This document shows, piece after piece, positions 37,140 to 47,229 of a DNA stretch of 64,000 nucleotides. The stretch is from Anastatus disparis (taxonomy: Eukaryota; Arthropoda; Insecta; Hymenoptera; Eupelmidae). A program made the position numbers and the translations under genes. How positions within the stretch are numbered: the first letter of the stretch is position 1; each line of letters starts with the position of its first letter. The stretch lies in the NCBI GenBank assembly GCA_017163975.1, contig JAFFSR010000243.1, forward strand, positions 744,001-808,000. The letters are read 5' to 3'. The notes beneath the pieces are model-generated. The model worked only from the letters and a program-made list of their open reading frames with translations. It made no database searches and was not told the origin of the DNA.

Positions 37140-39190
37140 TTAGCATTGCCACGATAGCATAAAATAAAGTGACTTTAAATAAAAAAAACAAGAAGAATTA
37201 CAGTGTTACATCCGCATAATCACGGATGTATGAAAAATCATTTTTCATTTTAATTTTTTTTTTTAACCTTTTGTTATACATATAAATGTGCGTACATATA
37301 TATAATTATATATACGCATATACATTATGCATGCATATAAACATGCAATATTTGCAGTTCATTCTCCCGATAAATATATTTTTTAAACATAAAAATAGAA
37401 TAAAATAAATTTTATATTGGATAGTTAGTAATAAGGAATATGCTGTATTAAAAAATAAATTGAATTTCTTGTAATAGTCTTAAGAGCATGACGAAGCTGT
37501 CCGCCTTCTAATAATATTTCCAATCATAACTTATGAATAAACGATGCGTTTAATTGAGTTTCTTTGCTACAAAGAAAAAATTTGTAAGATTAAACTCTAG
37601 TGCAAACAACTCAAGAAATCCACCAAAATATTATACATACAAAGTTATAATAAAAACTTTCAATATGTCATATTTTAAGGTTAGGTTTGTCGAGTTTGAT
37701 ATCTAATTTCCAATCCAAGCTCATAAAAAAATAACAAGTCCAAATGATTTTTTATTTTAACAAAAATTATTGTATAAATATAGTTTTAGTGCGGACAAGT
37801 CATTATATTTGTTTAATTCAAGAATTTAAAAAGATATTGATGAAATAAAAAAAGCAAAACTCGATTGCTGCAGCTCCGACATGCCGTTAAGAGAAAAGCA
37901 GTAAGTTCGCGCGCCGTATACGCTACCTCAGCATTTTTAGGCGTGATAAGAAGATATCTTCCGTCACCGAATGTGAGATTTTAAAGAGTTTCTCACGGCC
38001 GAACTGACCAATGGGACTCTTTTAAATTTTGACAAACTTGCATTTTATTTCTAGATTTGTACCTTTCTTGCAGAGAAAAATAATTTTAATAAGTCAGTCT
38101 GCAGTCAGTTCTTCCGAGCAACAGTACAAGCAAAAGAAAGAACCTCAATAAAAAACTTGTAAATTCGCGCCGAATTCTACTACGCTATTAGTTTTTTTTC
38201 TTATTGCTTCTTAAATTGATTTCTTTTAAGTAAAAAGGAAATCAAGCAACGCAAGTTTGGAACGCGCTTAAATCAACAAGTTATTTTCTTTTTCGCTGGT
38301 TTATCTCTCAATATACGCGACTTACTGTGTTTAAAACATTTCTGCAAAATTTAATCGCAAAGTGCCAATAATAAATAAAAAAGGAGAATTTTAACAAAAA
38401 AAAGGAGCTGCGCGACTTACCTGTTTTACGATTAAATTGAATAAATAAATATAAATCTCCAACATTCTGTACGTAAATAATAAACCAATCTCCTGAAAAA
38501 AAGGACATTTTTTTGGAAATTTTTCGTAGCTGCGCGATTGAACTTACAGCTTACTAATCAATTTAACAATAAGAATAAATAAACGAATTGCGCAAATAAT
38601 CAAAAAATTATAATTACAAAAATATTCGCTAGTAATCGCACAATCAACTTGTTTATGAACTGTAAATCAAAGTTTTATAAATATAATTATAAAATATATT
38701 TTTCAAATCGTGCTAGTGAAAAAGTTCAACTCAATAAATAGATTTTAATCAACTGGTTCTTGGTTCTAATTTATTTAACAACCCAACCAACTACAAGCAG
38801 GCAACCAGAGGGGAGCACCACGCCACATTTCAACACTAATAAACGTAAATTTAAGTTATCTACGACCACGCAGCCAACCCATAAAAGGTAAGTGATTCGG
38901 CTCCTCTACCCTGCATACGAGACAAGAAATATCTCACGATTGAATATAACGTCCGAGTAGACCTATTTAAGGTGACCGGACATAACATACAGCGTAATTG
39001 AAAGAAGTAGCTATATCGAGGGAGGGCTAAGGATAGAATATATTCTGTTGGGTACCCAAAATATGTAAGAGAAATCTTCAAGGATCTAGATTAAAACTTG
39101 AAAATTTTTCAAAATTTTTTGAAAACCCAACTTTATTATTTTAAAATGCATAAGAATACTTCTTGTTGTAAATTTAGAGGAGAGTAAGCA
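37140..39190. other. Gene-poor stretch with a possible LTR-like part
   Basis: 37,140-37,860 shows only AT-rich DNA. From 37,880 to 39,090 there are GC-richer islands (TTCGCGCGCCGTATACGCTA at about 37,904; AGTCAGTTCTTCCGAGCA at about 38,105; AACCAGAGGGGAGCACCAC at about 38,804). GCGCGACTTAC is spaced through 38,316-38,425. Such wording resembles regulatory parts of insect LTR retrotransposons, but I found no second LTR, primer site or gag/pol reading frame, so the idea is weak. Confidence 0.3.
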
Positions 39191-39195
39191 TGATT

Positions 39196-39259
39196 TTGTG
39201 TGTGTGTATGTGTGTGTGTGTGTGGGTGCGTGCGTGTGCATGTGCGTGTGCGTGTGTGT

Positions 39260-39290
<31 letters not shown>

Positions 39291-39295
39291 AGTGT
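39196..39295 (+). repeat. GT/GC microsatellite
   Basis: GTGTGTGTATGTGTGTGTGT then GCGTGCGTGTGCATGTGCGT and a CGCGCGCGCG core. The alternating purine-pyrimidine tract has Z-DNA potential. It abuts the left direct repeat outside the Polinton. Confidence 0.95.
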
Positions 39296-39810
39296 GAAAT
39301 GACTTATTTATCAAAACATTTTCTTTTATTAAAGAAACATCATATTTAAAAGATTTAATCACATATAAAGTAGTGAAATATCAACAAAATCATGAAAGAA
39401 GTGTTTAAATACCTTATCCAAAATGTGGATTTATGCAAAAAAATGATGCATTATTTGTAAATCTTATTTTTCCGACTTGGTTGTATAATTAAGGGGATGT
39501 AAAATACCGACATTACAGTTTTCCAAGTTATTGGTTCTTAATCAAAGATTTTTAAAAATATCTCTATATTACAGTCTTCCATTTCTACTAATAAAGAGCC
39601 TAATATAGAGATATTTCTGAAAATTTTTGAACTAAGATAAAATATTTGGAAAACTGTGATGTCGGTAACTACGTAGAAATCATATACCCTATCACATCCC
39701 CTTAAATTCATAAATAAAGTTTCAGAATACAATTTCATAATATAAATAATAATACAAAGTCTGCAAATGAGCTAAAATCAGCCAAAAACGTCCAAAAAAT
39801 GAGTTTTTTT
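39296..39810 (+). repeat. Direct repeat D, left copy
   Basis: GAAATGACTTATTTATCAAA through CCAAAAACGTCCAAAAAATG matches 55,376-55,668 in the same orientation at high identity, apart from one MITE insertion (39,493-39,701) in this copy. The two copies bracket the Polinton. Confidence 0.9.
39493..39701. mobile_element. Foldback MITE family D, 209 bp, TTAA target
   Basis: The ends GGGGATGT and ACATCCCC sit inside a longer inverted repeat (CCGACATTACAGTTTTCCAA pairs with TTGGAAAACTGTGATGTCGG). The interior folds again around AATATCTCTATATTA. TTAA flanks both ends (39,489-39,492, 39,702-39,705). The right copy of repeat D (55,568-55,571) has the empty site with one TTAA. Confidence 0.93.
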
Positions 39811-39865
39811 GCATTTTTATTTATGGCACACCTTCAGTAAATATCTGAAAAAATTACATGTTTCA

Positions 39866-40110
39866 CAGGTACAGCTATATTAAGTACGGTCAAAATGTCA
39901 ACTTGAGATTACATATGAGTTAATAAATTTATATTTCGTAAGTAAAACTTATCAATACAAACATTAGAATCATAATTTAATAATATGAACCTTGACTTTT
40001 GCATTTTTAACACTATTTAATCTAAATCTGCAGTAGATAAGCTATAGGCATACCAGATCAGGTTCATTCTGGATCACCCCCTCTGTCCTCAAAGTGATCC
40101 AGAATCCGTA
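39866..40110 (+). repeat. Polinton left terminal inverted repeat
   Basis: GTACAGCTATATTAAGTACG near the outer end pairs with the right terminus near 55,350-55,370. Inner parts such as GATAAGCTATAGGCATAC and CAGGTTCATTCTGGATCACC pair with 54,185-54,235. Beyond about 40,105 the left end carries several GATCCAGAATCCG direct repeats not mirrored on the right. Confidence 0.85.
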
Positions 40111-40195
40111 CGCATTTTAGATCACCTCAGTGATCTAGAATCCGAACGTGATCCAGAATCCTGCTATTTTTTTTTCTTTTTTTTTGTCTTTTTTT

Positions 40196-40669
40196 TTACA
40201 AATGGTTTTGTGAGAGATAGAATAATTTCATGAGTTTGACATTGTGTAGTGCACAGACAGTTTTATAAATTGGATTATGGTTTGTGCATATGGTAACACA
40301 CTTAAAAGATGGTTTTGATGGATAGCCGTATTGATTGATATTATGAGCAGGAAATTTGAATCGTAACAGTCATTTACGTTTGAATTCATTCAGAACAAAA
40401 ATTTTAGTAGCATCATGTAAATATTCACGAAGTAAGTTTGCAATTTGAGAGTAGTCAAGCCCATCAGTATTCCAAGCTGTTCCGTGATTATGTTTGAGGC
40501 GAATGTTTTCTTCTTGTAATTCGTCAGAGAGCCTTTTGCATGAAGAAGGTTTTTTGAACAGATGAACAATGGGATCACCACTGTCGTTGAGAGGAATGAT
40601 TGCCATTTCCTTTAGAACATATTCACCACACATTTGCTTAAAACCAATCATGTTTACCGCATATTCCAT
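40196..40669 (-). pseudogene. Conserved Polinton-associated protein of unknown function, one stop
   Basis: The first 99 codons (40,370-40,669) are open: MEYAVNMIGFKQMCGEYVLK, then FKKPSSCKRLSDELQ, then HNHGTAWNTDGLDYSQ. A TGA at 40,370-40,372 is followed by 57 more sense codons in the same frame, with a CxxxH-type segment (TICTNH) and CALHNV, to a TAA at 40,196-40,198. The same kind of protein recurs in arthropod Polintons in my memory of the family. Its fold may be nuclease-like, but I cannot see catalytic residues well enough to claim this. It is the last gene of the leftward block, downstream of the major capsid gene. Confidence 0.6.
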
Positions 40670-40707
40670 TTTGAAATATAAATTTTTTTACGTAAAGTGA
40701 AGATAAT

Positions 40708-41948
40708 TCAGACAAGCTTCCGAACATCTCCACTAATAGGATTATACTGAACAATGCGATCGTGTAAGATCATGCAATAAGCTGAAGTATTAGCTGGAAA
40801 GTCAGTTTTAGACTCAAATTCTAGACGTACATCAACAGAAGCGCTCTTAAGAGATTCGTTTTGACGTGAGCAGTCAATAACTATAAGAGGTTCAAAGTTA
40901 ATAAACTGAGACTTTGTCAACAATGGCTGTGAATCTCTTCCGTAATAGCTTTTCTGAAAATTAGCATATATATCATAGAGAATAGCAAATTGATTCTTAG
41001 ATATGTCAAGATTGAGATTGCTGTACGGATAATATTGCGAATTCAAGAAAAGTCTCACATTACTAATATTACAATGGTCAAAGCGACTGGCATTTTTAGA
41101 TCTTGAACCTTTTTTTCCGATTGTAATCCAAGAATCACGAAACGTGGTTTCTCCAATTGATTTGAAGTTTTTACCGTCCAGACGTGTTTATTTGTTGTTG
41201 GAAGAAGAGGATATACAAATAACTCCCATGAACAAGAACTCATAGAAATAGGATTATCTTTGCTAATGAAATTTAACAGCTGGATTTTTTGTTTATCTGA
41301 TGCAATAACATATGGCATTAACCACTCCATCTTTGATATTTTTATTTGATAAGGTTCATATGTGGTTGCATTGTTGGCTACAGTACCTTCCTGTATTATA
41401 GCATTCAGGTCATTTCTTGATCTTGTGAGAATGAGTTCATGCTTCATATTAACAACAATTTTTTTGTAATCTTCTGCGAAGCCTAAAATCATACTTAGAA
41501 GGATAGAAACGTCAAAATTTCCATGATCATCTACAATTGTTTTGTTTGCTTCTTCAACACCAAGCCAGCCTGAATTTTCTAATTTTAGAGTCTGATTTGG
41601 ATTAAATAAAGTGCATCCCTTCATGAGACTACCCAAACCAACATTTTTACTTTTATCTACCTCTACAGCATTAAGTTCATATCGAATTTCATCAAACAGA
41701 TGACAAATGCCATTGTTAACGAAATTAGTTTTAGTTAGTGCTTGTCCATCTTGTTTTTGTAATTTTTCACATACATGGATGTAACTACATGATGGAAAGA
41801 GGCATAAATCTTAATGCTGAATAGAAATACGGATTTCATCACTGTTATTGAAACTTAATGTGGAGTATGGTTGATGTGCGTGAACCTCATAATGAGCAAT
41901 AGACTCATCGAATGCGACACCTGATTGAATGCTTAGAATTTCGTCCAT
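40708..41948 (-). pseudogene. MCP: Polinton major capsid protein, interrupted
   Basis: The double-jelly-roll major capsid protein, which would form the icosahedral shell of a Polinton virion. Coding signal runs from an ATG at 41,946-41,948 to 40,708, about 413 codons. It is broken by an in-frame TAA at 41,811-41,813 (codon 46) and by a one-base loss in an A-run near 41,098 that shifts frame. Recognisable conserved pieces are ELNAVEVDKSKNVG upstream, IVIDCSRQNESLKSASVDVR, and FPANTSAYCMILHDRIVQYN near the C-terminus. It follows the minor capsid gene and a 48-codon ORF. Family assignment rests on motif memory and on gene order. Confidence 0.83.
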
Positions 41949-41978
41949 TTTTCTGAAAGCAGCAGAGAATGATACAAT

Positions 41979-42125
41979 TTATCTTTTTCCACGTACTTTA
42001 AGACCTATGCTTTTGAGAAACTGGATGCTCTTCCGTGTTAACGGTTTGAGTACCTTTGGACGACTGATGGCAAGTTGACATGATGGCTGACTTATATGCA
42101 CACTTGAATTATAAACGATTCCCAT
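41979..42125 (-). CDS. Small 48-residue Polinton ORF between capsid genes
   Basis: Starts with ATG at 42,123-42,125, overlapping the stop codon of the minor capsid gene (TAATG), and ends with TAA at 41,979-41,981. The product is basic: MGIVYNSSVHISQPS at the start and LTRKSIQFLKSIGLKVRG near the end. A short basic ORF ending in a similar FLxSxGLK segment often precedes the major capsid gene in insect Polintons, by my recollection. It may be a small structural or DNA-binding protein. The TAATG overlap suggests coupled translation of one transcript or a shared splice arrangement. Confidence 0.55.
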   Translation of the reverse strand: MGIVYNSSVHISQPSCQLAISRPKVLKPLTRKSIQFLKSIGLKVRGKR

Positions 42126-42814
42126 TATACAGATTTTATGTGAAGTCTAACAGTAATTTCCTCTCCTCGGAAATTCACTAAATTTCCGTCTTGATCAACG
42201 ATTCGGATTTGAAGATGATTGATACTCTTAACATTAAGTGGTAAATATATGACATGCGATGGAACTTCTATGATTTTATATCCTGAAGGAACTTTTGGGA
42301 AAAACTCATGGATCGTGTGAACTTTTTTGTCGTTGATGTAAGCACCTGTAGTAATATTACACTCTATTCTGAGTGCGTTTATTTTCAATATCTTCACAGG
42401 TAAATCAGAGCTGTGATGAATGTTTTCATGAAGAACGCGACGAGTGAAACCGAGAAGACGGCCTATTGAATCCTGAGGTCTAAGATCTATCCGATGGCTG
42501 CAATAAATTTCACTTCTGAGAGTATTGTTGTTAGCTTTCAAGGAAAACTCGATGTCTTTAGATTTCAAATCTTTTTGCAAAAATTGATTAATAGCATCAA
42601 TTTCATAACTGCCAGTAGGAATAGTAATAATCTTCTCTCCGTTTATATAAAGTTTATTATTCGAATCGTCAACATTGGGAATCGAGTTGAATGTTAAAAG
42701 TTCAACTAAATCCAAAACAAAATTCTTATGCTGTGGTAGTTCTATTGAAGGAAAATATTGCGCTTCTAAGATAGAAGATTTGCCTGAAAGACTCAAAGTA
42801 AAGCTATCTTCCAT
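42125..42814 (-). CDS. mCP: Polinton minor capsid (penton-like) protein
   Basis: An intact 229-residue frame, beginning MEDSFTLSLSGKSSILEAQY. The family is the single-jelly-roll minor capsid protein that caps the five-fold vertices. The conserved DSIGRLLGF segment (residues 115-123) is present, followed by a region that alternates short hydrophobic strands, consistent with a jelly roll. It lies directly downstream of the protease on the same strand with a 45-base gap, and its stop overlaps the next start. No inactivating change is visible, in contrast with the major capsid gene. Confidence 0.85.
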   Translation of the reverse strand: MEDSFTLSLSGKSSILEAQYFPSIELPQHKNFVLDLVELLTFNSIPNVDDSNNKLYINGEKIITIPTGSYEIDAINQFLQKDLKSKDIEFSLKANNNTLRSEIYCSHRIDLRPQDSIGRLLGFTRRVLHENIHHSSDLPVKILKINALRIECNITTGAYINDKKVHTIHEFFPKVPSGYKIIEVPSHVIYLPLNVKSINHLQIRIVDQDGNLVNFRGEEITVRLHIKSV

Positions 42815-42859
42815 GACTGTTTGAAAAAGAATGATCCTGCTTGTCTGAAAACTCTTCTT

Positions 42860-43252
42860 TTATAGTCTTTCACACAAGAATTGAAGACAAAGATGTCCAC
42901 AAAAAAATGAGTCAAAATTCTCATATCTTTTATAGTTGTATTTCACTTCTTTCACGTTAAAATATAACATGAGATCTATAGGGTGTTTAAGATCACCAAA
43001 ACTATCAAAATAAATCACTTCAGAACCTCGTTTTCGATAACATACCCAGTGAGTGCCTTTGTTTTGGAAAACATCTAAGTTAACTATAGCAGATTCGTTA
43101 TGCCATGGGCCATCAGAACGTAGATTATTTCTCATGAAAATACCTCGAAAATATGGGATTTGCATCATACGAGCATACTTTATAAGATCATAGTCAGTCA
43201 GTGCACGATTTGGCAAAGTTAAATCGAATTTTTTTTTTTTTAACTTGATCAT
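42860..43252 (-). CDS. PRO: Adenain-like cysteine protease
   Basis: A 130-residue C5-family (adenovirus protease-like) cysteine protease, thought to mature capsid precursors in Polintons. The catalytic set is readable: H68 in GTHWVCY, D83 in YFDSFG and C118 in CGHLCLQFL. At the position seven residues before the cysteine, where adenain has the oxyanion glutamine, there is E111, so activity is uncertain. The N-terminus includes a 13-base A/T run right after the start (MIKLKKKKF). The ATG at 43,250-43,252 overlaps the decayed end of the upstream PLA2/pX frame, so the start is plausible but not certain. Confidence 0.85.
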   Translation of the reverse strand: MIKLKKKKFDLTLPNRALTDYDLIKYARMMQIPYFRGIFMRNNLRSDGPWHNESAIVNLDVFQNKGTHWVCYRKRGSEVIYFDSFGDLKHPIDLMLYFNVKEVKYNYKRYENFDSFFCGHLCLQFLCERL

Positions 43253-43388
43253 GACCGATATGAGGTTTCATAAATAATCCCATTCCAGTTTTATATGGTT
43301 TAAGATAGAGACCTTTTCCTAGAGCAATAGCTTTCATAGTTTTATTATGTCTCTTACTTTCTTCATAATTTTTCTGTGCAGCTTTAGC

Positions 43389-43991
43389 CTAATTTACTGC
43401 CTTAGCTATTCCAGCAGCTTCTCCAGCCGGAGCACCAGTTGTACTTAGTGCTGCGAACAATGGTATGAGAAAAGGCAGAGCGCCACCTATTTTCGATGGA
43501 ACAGGTAGAATACGTGGATTGATAATTTTTTTCTTACCGCCAACGATCTTGAGAGCTTTACGTGCACCTTTTAAAGCAGACTGAATAACTTTGCATTTAA
43601 ATGATTTTTTACTTGCATTTACTAATTTACTCAATTTTACACCCATTCCTGTCTTTCCTTGTAATTTTATAGCATTTGCAACAACAAAAGCAGTTGCTTT
43701 TTCGCTAAGACTTGCATTTTTGGCTCTAACACGCTGCCAAGCTTTATCAGCGAGCTTCATGTCAGCTACTTTCCGATCAGTATTTTTATCAGAATAACAT
43801 ATGTCATGTTCTTTACATGCTTGATCGAGTGAATTGATACCTGTATCACCTCTTTTCAGACGCTTTTTCAGTTTTGTTTCGGGACTACAATATTGATATC
43901 CAGGAATATGCATTTCAATAGGTAAATTATTGATTACTTTATGAAGTAATCCTTTACCCTTAGGGTGCTTTTGTAATTTGTGTACGAGCAT
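43389..43991 (-). CDS. PX: PLA2-like / pX-like Polinton protein, C-terminus cut by a stop
   Basis: A 200-residue basic protein with two recognisable parts. Residues 29-88 resemble a viral phospholipase A2 domain like that of parvovirus VP1: PGYQYCSPETKL stands where a calcium loop would be, and ACKEHDICYSD carries the H62-D63 pair. The loop glycines are replaced (CSPET rather than CGPGT), so lipase activity is doubtful. Residues 155-182 resemble the adenovirus pX/mu core protein (PRILPVPSKIGG, LPFLIPLFA). A TAA at 43,389-43,391 ends the frame, but the same frame stays open for about 55 further codons with typical family sequence (KTMKAIALGKGLYLKPY), so the stop is probably premature. It heads the leftward block, 98 bases from the divergent ATPase. 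Confidence 0.82.
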   Translation of the reverse strand: MLVHKLQKHPKGKGLLHKVINNLPIEMHIPGYQYCSPETKLKKRLKRGDTGINSLDQACKEHDICYSDKNTDRKVADMKLADKAWQRVRAKNASLSEKATAFVVANAIKLQGKTGMGVKLSKLVNASKKSFKCKVIQSALKGARKALKIVGGKKKIINPRILPVPSKIGGALPFLIPLFAALSTTGAPAGEAAGIAKAVN

Positions 43992-44089
43992 CTCTCTGCG
44001 AGTGCTGATTTACAACTGATGATCGAAATATAAAACAAGCGTTTATATTTAGAGAAGGTCAATCTTAGATTTGACTTTGTTACGTAAAC
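43992..44089. promoter_or_regulatory. Divergent intergenic region between capsid block and ATPase
   Basis: A 98-base gap between oppositely transcribed PX (minus) and ATPase (plus) genes. It is the natural place for a shared promoter, but I see no convincing TATA box or initiator, so this is inference from layout only. Confidence 0.35.
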
Positions 44090-44743
44090 GTGGATTTTAC
44101 TGAGCAGAACGTCAAACTTCCCGTCGCCAACTTTGATTTTGAGAAAACGAAAAGAAAAAAGCGACATGGAGAGTTACTTCCAGATAATATACGAGCAGTA
44201 TTCTGTGGTCCATCGAACTGTGGAAAAACTAATAGTTTATTAGCTCTAATTACACACCCTAATGGTCTTAGATTTGAAAATTTGTATGTATACTCCAAAT
44301 CCTCAAATCAACCAAAATACCAATTTCTTCAAAAAGTTTTAGAACCAATTGAAGGTATATCATATCTACCGTTTAGTGAACATGCATCTGTAGTGTCACC
44401 AGATGAAGCCCTACCTAATTCAATTATGATTTTTGATGATATGGCTTGTGAGAAGCAGGATAACGTCAGAGCTTTTTTCTGTATGGGGAGACTCAAAAGT
44501 GTAGATAGCTTTTATCTATGTCAGTCATATGCTCATATACCAAAACATCTCATCAGGGACAATATTAATTTGATGGTAATTTATCGTCAAGATGATGTTA
44601 ATCTTAAACATATCTATGAAGACCATGTGAATACTGACTTAACTTTAAATGAATTTCGAAATCTTTGTACAGAATGCTGGAAGAATGACAAGTATGAATT
44701 TGTTGTTATTGACAAAGATAGAGCAATGAATGATGATAGATAA
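44090..44743 (+). CDS. ATP: Polinton genome-packaging ATPase
   Basis: An intact 217-residue FtsK/HerA-type packaging ATPase, expected to pump element DNA into the capsid. Walker A is GPSNCGKTN (residues 40-48, K46 and T47 contacting phosphate). Walker B is SIMIFDDM (residues 111-118, D116 and D117). After Walker B comes FFCMGRLKSVDSFYLCQSYA, with a likely sensor glutamine, and the C-terminal part ends YEFVVIDKDRAMNDDR. Length and motif spacing are those of the insect Polinton family. It is the first gene of the rightward block. It is one of the few undamaged genes in the element. Confidence 0.92.
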   Translation: MDFTEQNVKLPVANFDFEKTKRKKRHGELLPDNIRAVFCGPSNCGKTNSLLALITHPNGLRFENLYVYSKSSNQPKYQFLQKVLEPIEGISYLPFSEHASVVSPDEALPNSIMIFDDMACEKQDNVRAFFCMGRLKSVDSFYLCQSYAHIPKHLIRDNINLMVIYRQDDVNLKHIYEDHVNTDLTLNEFRNLCTECWKNDKYEFVVIDKDRAMNDDR

Positions 44744-44828
44744 AATAAAGGATTTGACTGTTTTGCCATAAAAAAGAAAGTATAAATTTTAATCTTTGCA
44801 GTTTGATTGTAAACAGCATCTTGTCAGC

Positions 44829-45978
44829 ATGCCTGACTTTAAGAAAGAAAAAAATGTTCTTAGCGAGCTCATACGAGCACGCGAGGCTATTAAAAGAAAA
44901 TACTCTTTGTTAGAAAAGGAGAGAGATGATTTTGAAAAGGTTATTGGTGATACTTCAAAACCAGTTATTACATCACTTGAAAAGCTTGTCGATTCGTTAA
45001 CTGAAAGTGTGTCACGTTCTAATCACATTTCGGCCATAGACAGTAACAGAAAATCGGCAAAAAAAACGATTGAGATTTGATGAATCAAGTTATATTGTAA
45101 ACTATATTAATAACTCGGCTTCGGCGTTTGATAATGATGCTTCTAATGGCGATGATTTTTCTCCGATAAATAGCACAATGATGAATTCATCGTTCAATTC
45201 TGCAAATTCATCATTCAAATCTATATATTCACCATTTGTATCTGCGCATAAAGAAACTGAACCAACAGACTTTTTATCAATGCTAAATGGAAGCCGCAGC
45301 AGAATCGATAACATATACGGAGTGAGAAAAGCCAGTGGGGTATACATGATGGGTGATTCACAAATTCAATTTGATAATAAAATGATAAAAGTGAAAGATT
45401 TAAGTTTTCCTAAAAGCAGTGGTCTAATGGAATTGCTTTTCAAAAAAGAACCAGATGATAATCTTTTGAGTACAACAGATCGCAAGAACTATCGCATTAT
45501 CCTGGAAGCAACAAATGCCCATAGAAAAAGACATAGCAAAAGTAAGAATAGACGCTTTTCGAAGAGTAGAAAATATTCAAAAATCATAGCACTAATGTTC
45601 CGCAGTGATCGCAGTAGAATGTCTACTAGCGGAGGAGGTAACATGAGTCTCGATGTGTTTGGAAGAAAACTTGAGGGCTCGCAAGTGAGTCGTGGTCCTC
45701 GAGGTATTGGATTCAATTTTACATCAGATGGTAATTTTGATTTAGAAAATAAGCGGCTTTGCAATGTTGGAGAGGCTAAAGATCTAAATGATGCTATTAG
45801 TTTGAATTCACTAAAGAATATCCTACAGAAAGAAGTTGATTACTTATCTTTTAATATTATAGAAGTTGCTAAATCTATACAAGAATATGAGAACAAAGTT
45901 AAAATATATAAAGCAGAAATGGCCGAAAAACTAACTTATGTCTATAATATGACTCAACGAAATTTTGCAAATATTTAA
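44829..45978 (+). pseudogene. Coiled-coil PY-type protein run into a fibre-like domain
   Basis: Starts with ATG at 44,829-44,831 (MPDFKKEKNVLSELIRAREA), giving a charged, probably coiled-coil N-terminus. The frame breaks in an A8 run near 45,058-45,065 and continues in another frame from 45,070. That part has an S/N-rich linker, then SGVYMMGDSQIQF and LEATNAHRKRHSKSK. Without a stop, the same frame then enters a different-looking domain (MSLDVFGRKLEG, RGPRGIGFNFT, KRLCNVGEAKDLNDAISL), ending in a coiled coil. In related elements I remember these as two neighbouring proteins, the second resembling a virion fibre or spike base. The ATG at 45,643 could be its own start, so the fusion may be only apparent. 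Confidence 0.62.
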
Positions 45979-46033
45979 TATATAATTAGAGAAATGAATA
46001 GACAATCGGATATTGCTAAAGTTGAAGTTTAAG

Positions 46034-46951
46034 ATGGAACGTCAAAGAGTAGTTAAAGAGCTACACAAGCCAGCACGTCGAAGGTACAAGCGAAGAAAAT
46101 ATGACATACGCGGATTAGATGAGACTTGGCAAGCTGACCTTGTAGAAATGATACCTTATTTTAAGGAAAACAAAGGTTTTCGCTACTTACTAACTGTCAT
46201 AGATATATTTTCAAAGTATGAATGGGCTGTACCAGTCAAATCGAAGAGTGGCAATGATGTTACTCTAGGTATGAAGTCAATATTAAAACAAGAACGGGTG
46301 CCATCGAATTTACAAACTGCCCAAGGAAAAGAATTCTACAATTCAAACTTTCAGAATCTTATGAAAAAGTACAAGATAAATCACTACTCTTCACATAGTA
46401 ATTTTGATGCAAGCATATGTGAACGCTTTAATAGAATTTTAAAAAATGCAATGTAATTAGAATTCAGCAAACAAGGAAGTTATAAATGGTTGGATATTCT
46501 GCCTGAGTTAGTGAAAGCATACAATTCAAGAAAACATCGGACAATAGGAATCGAGCCTGAAAACGTTACAAAGATGAATGAAAAAGAAATCAAGAAAAAT
46601 TACCCAACTGAAAAAAGACCTGTGAAAAAACCAAAATTCAAAGTAGGAGATAAAGTGCGAATAAGTAAGATAAAACAAGTTTTTGAAAAAGGTTATACAC
46701 CAAATTGGTCTACTGAAATTTTCACAATAACAAGAGTTTTAAAAACCAATCCTATAACTGAAAACGTCAAAGATTATTATGATGAACCCGTCTCTGGCGG
46801 CTTTTATGAAACGGAAATTCAAAAAACTATGTATCCAGAAATTTATTTGGTAGAAAAAGTTTTAAAGAAAAGTGGTAAACGTGTATATGTTAAGTGGTTA
46901 GGTCTAAATAACAAGCATAACAGTTGGATGGATAAAAACGATATTATTTGA
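46034..46951 (+). pseudogene. INT: Polinton integrase with chromodomain, broken
   Basis: A retroviral-type (rve) integrase that would insert the element into the genome. From the ATG at 46,034: a basic N-terminal region, then QADLVEM with the first catalytic aspartate (residue 35), FRYLLTVIDIFSKYEWAVPV, then QTAQGKEFYN where the family has a second catalytic aspartate; here codon 46,319-46,321 is GCC, alanine. CERFNR supplies the glutamate (residue 130). A TAA at 46,454-46,456 interrupts the frame, which resumes unchanged: ELVKAYNSRKHRTIGIEP, KFKVGDKVRISK (SH3-like) and a C-terminal chromodomain-like segment (YLVEKVLKKSGKRVYVKWLG). The loss of a catalytic residue and the stop mean it is inactive. 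Confidence 0.9.
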
Positions 46952-47229
46952 ATCAGCTAAGATGTATTTTACAAGGTATTTCAGTGTAATAAATAAAAAA
47001 GATAAAATTTTATTTTATTATGTTCATTAATTTAAATTATGTCTAAAATATTTTTATGATTGAAATTTTCTTTTTATGATTCAATATAAATATAATAATT
47101 ATAAGTGGTGGTAATAAATAAAAACAATTATATAATGTTTAATAATCTTCATTTATTCATGTATTCTTATTATGTACAATTTACAATAAATAGTTTAAAA
47201 ACTAATTTGATGAGTATATTTTATTTATT
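46952..47229. other. Convergent intergenic region
   Basis: AT-rich gap between the convergent integrase and small-protein genes, with AATAAA-like signals (GTAATAAATAAAAAAG near 46,987; GGTAATAAATAAAAAC near 47,109) that could serve as polyadenylation sites on the plus strand. Confidence 0.45.

Noticed and set aside
37880..39090. Solo LTR or LTR retrotransposon remnant
   Set aside because: Some LTR-like wording, but no paired repeat, primer site, target duplication or gag/pol fragment could be found.
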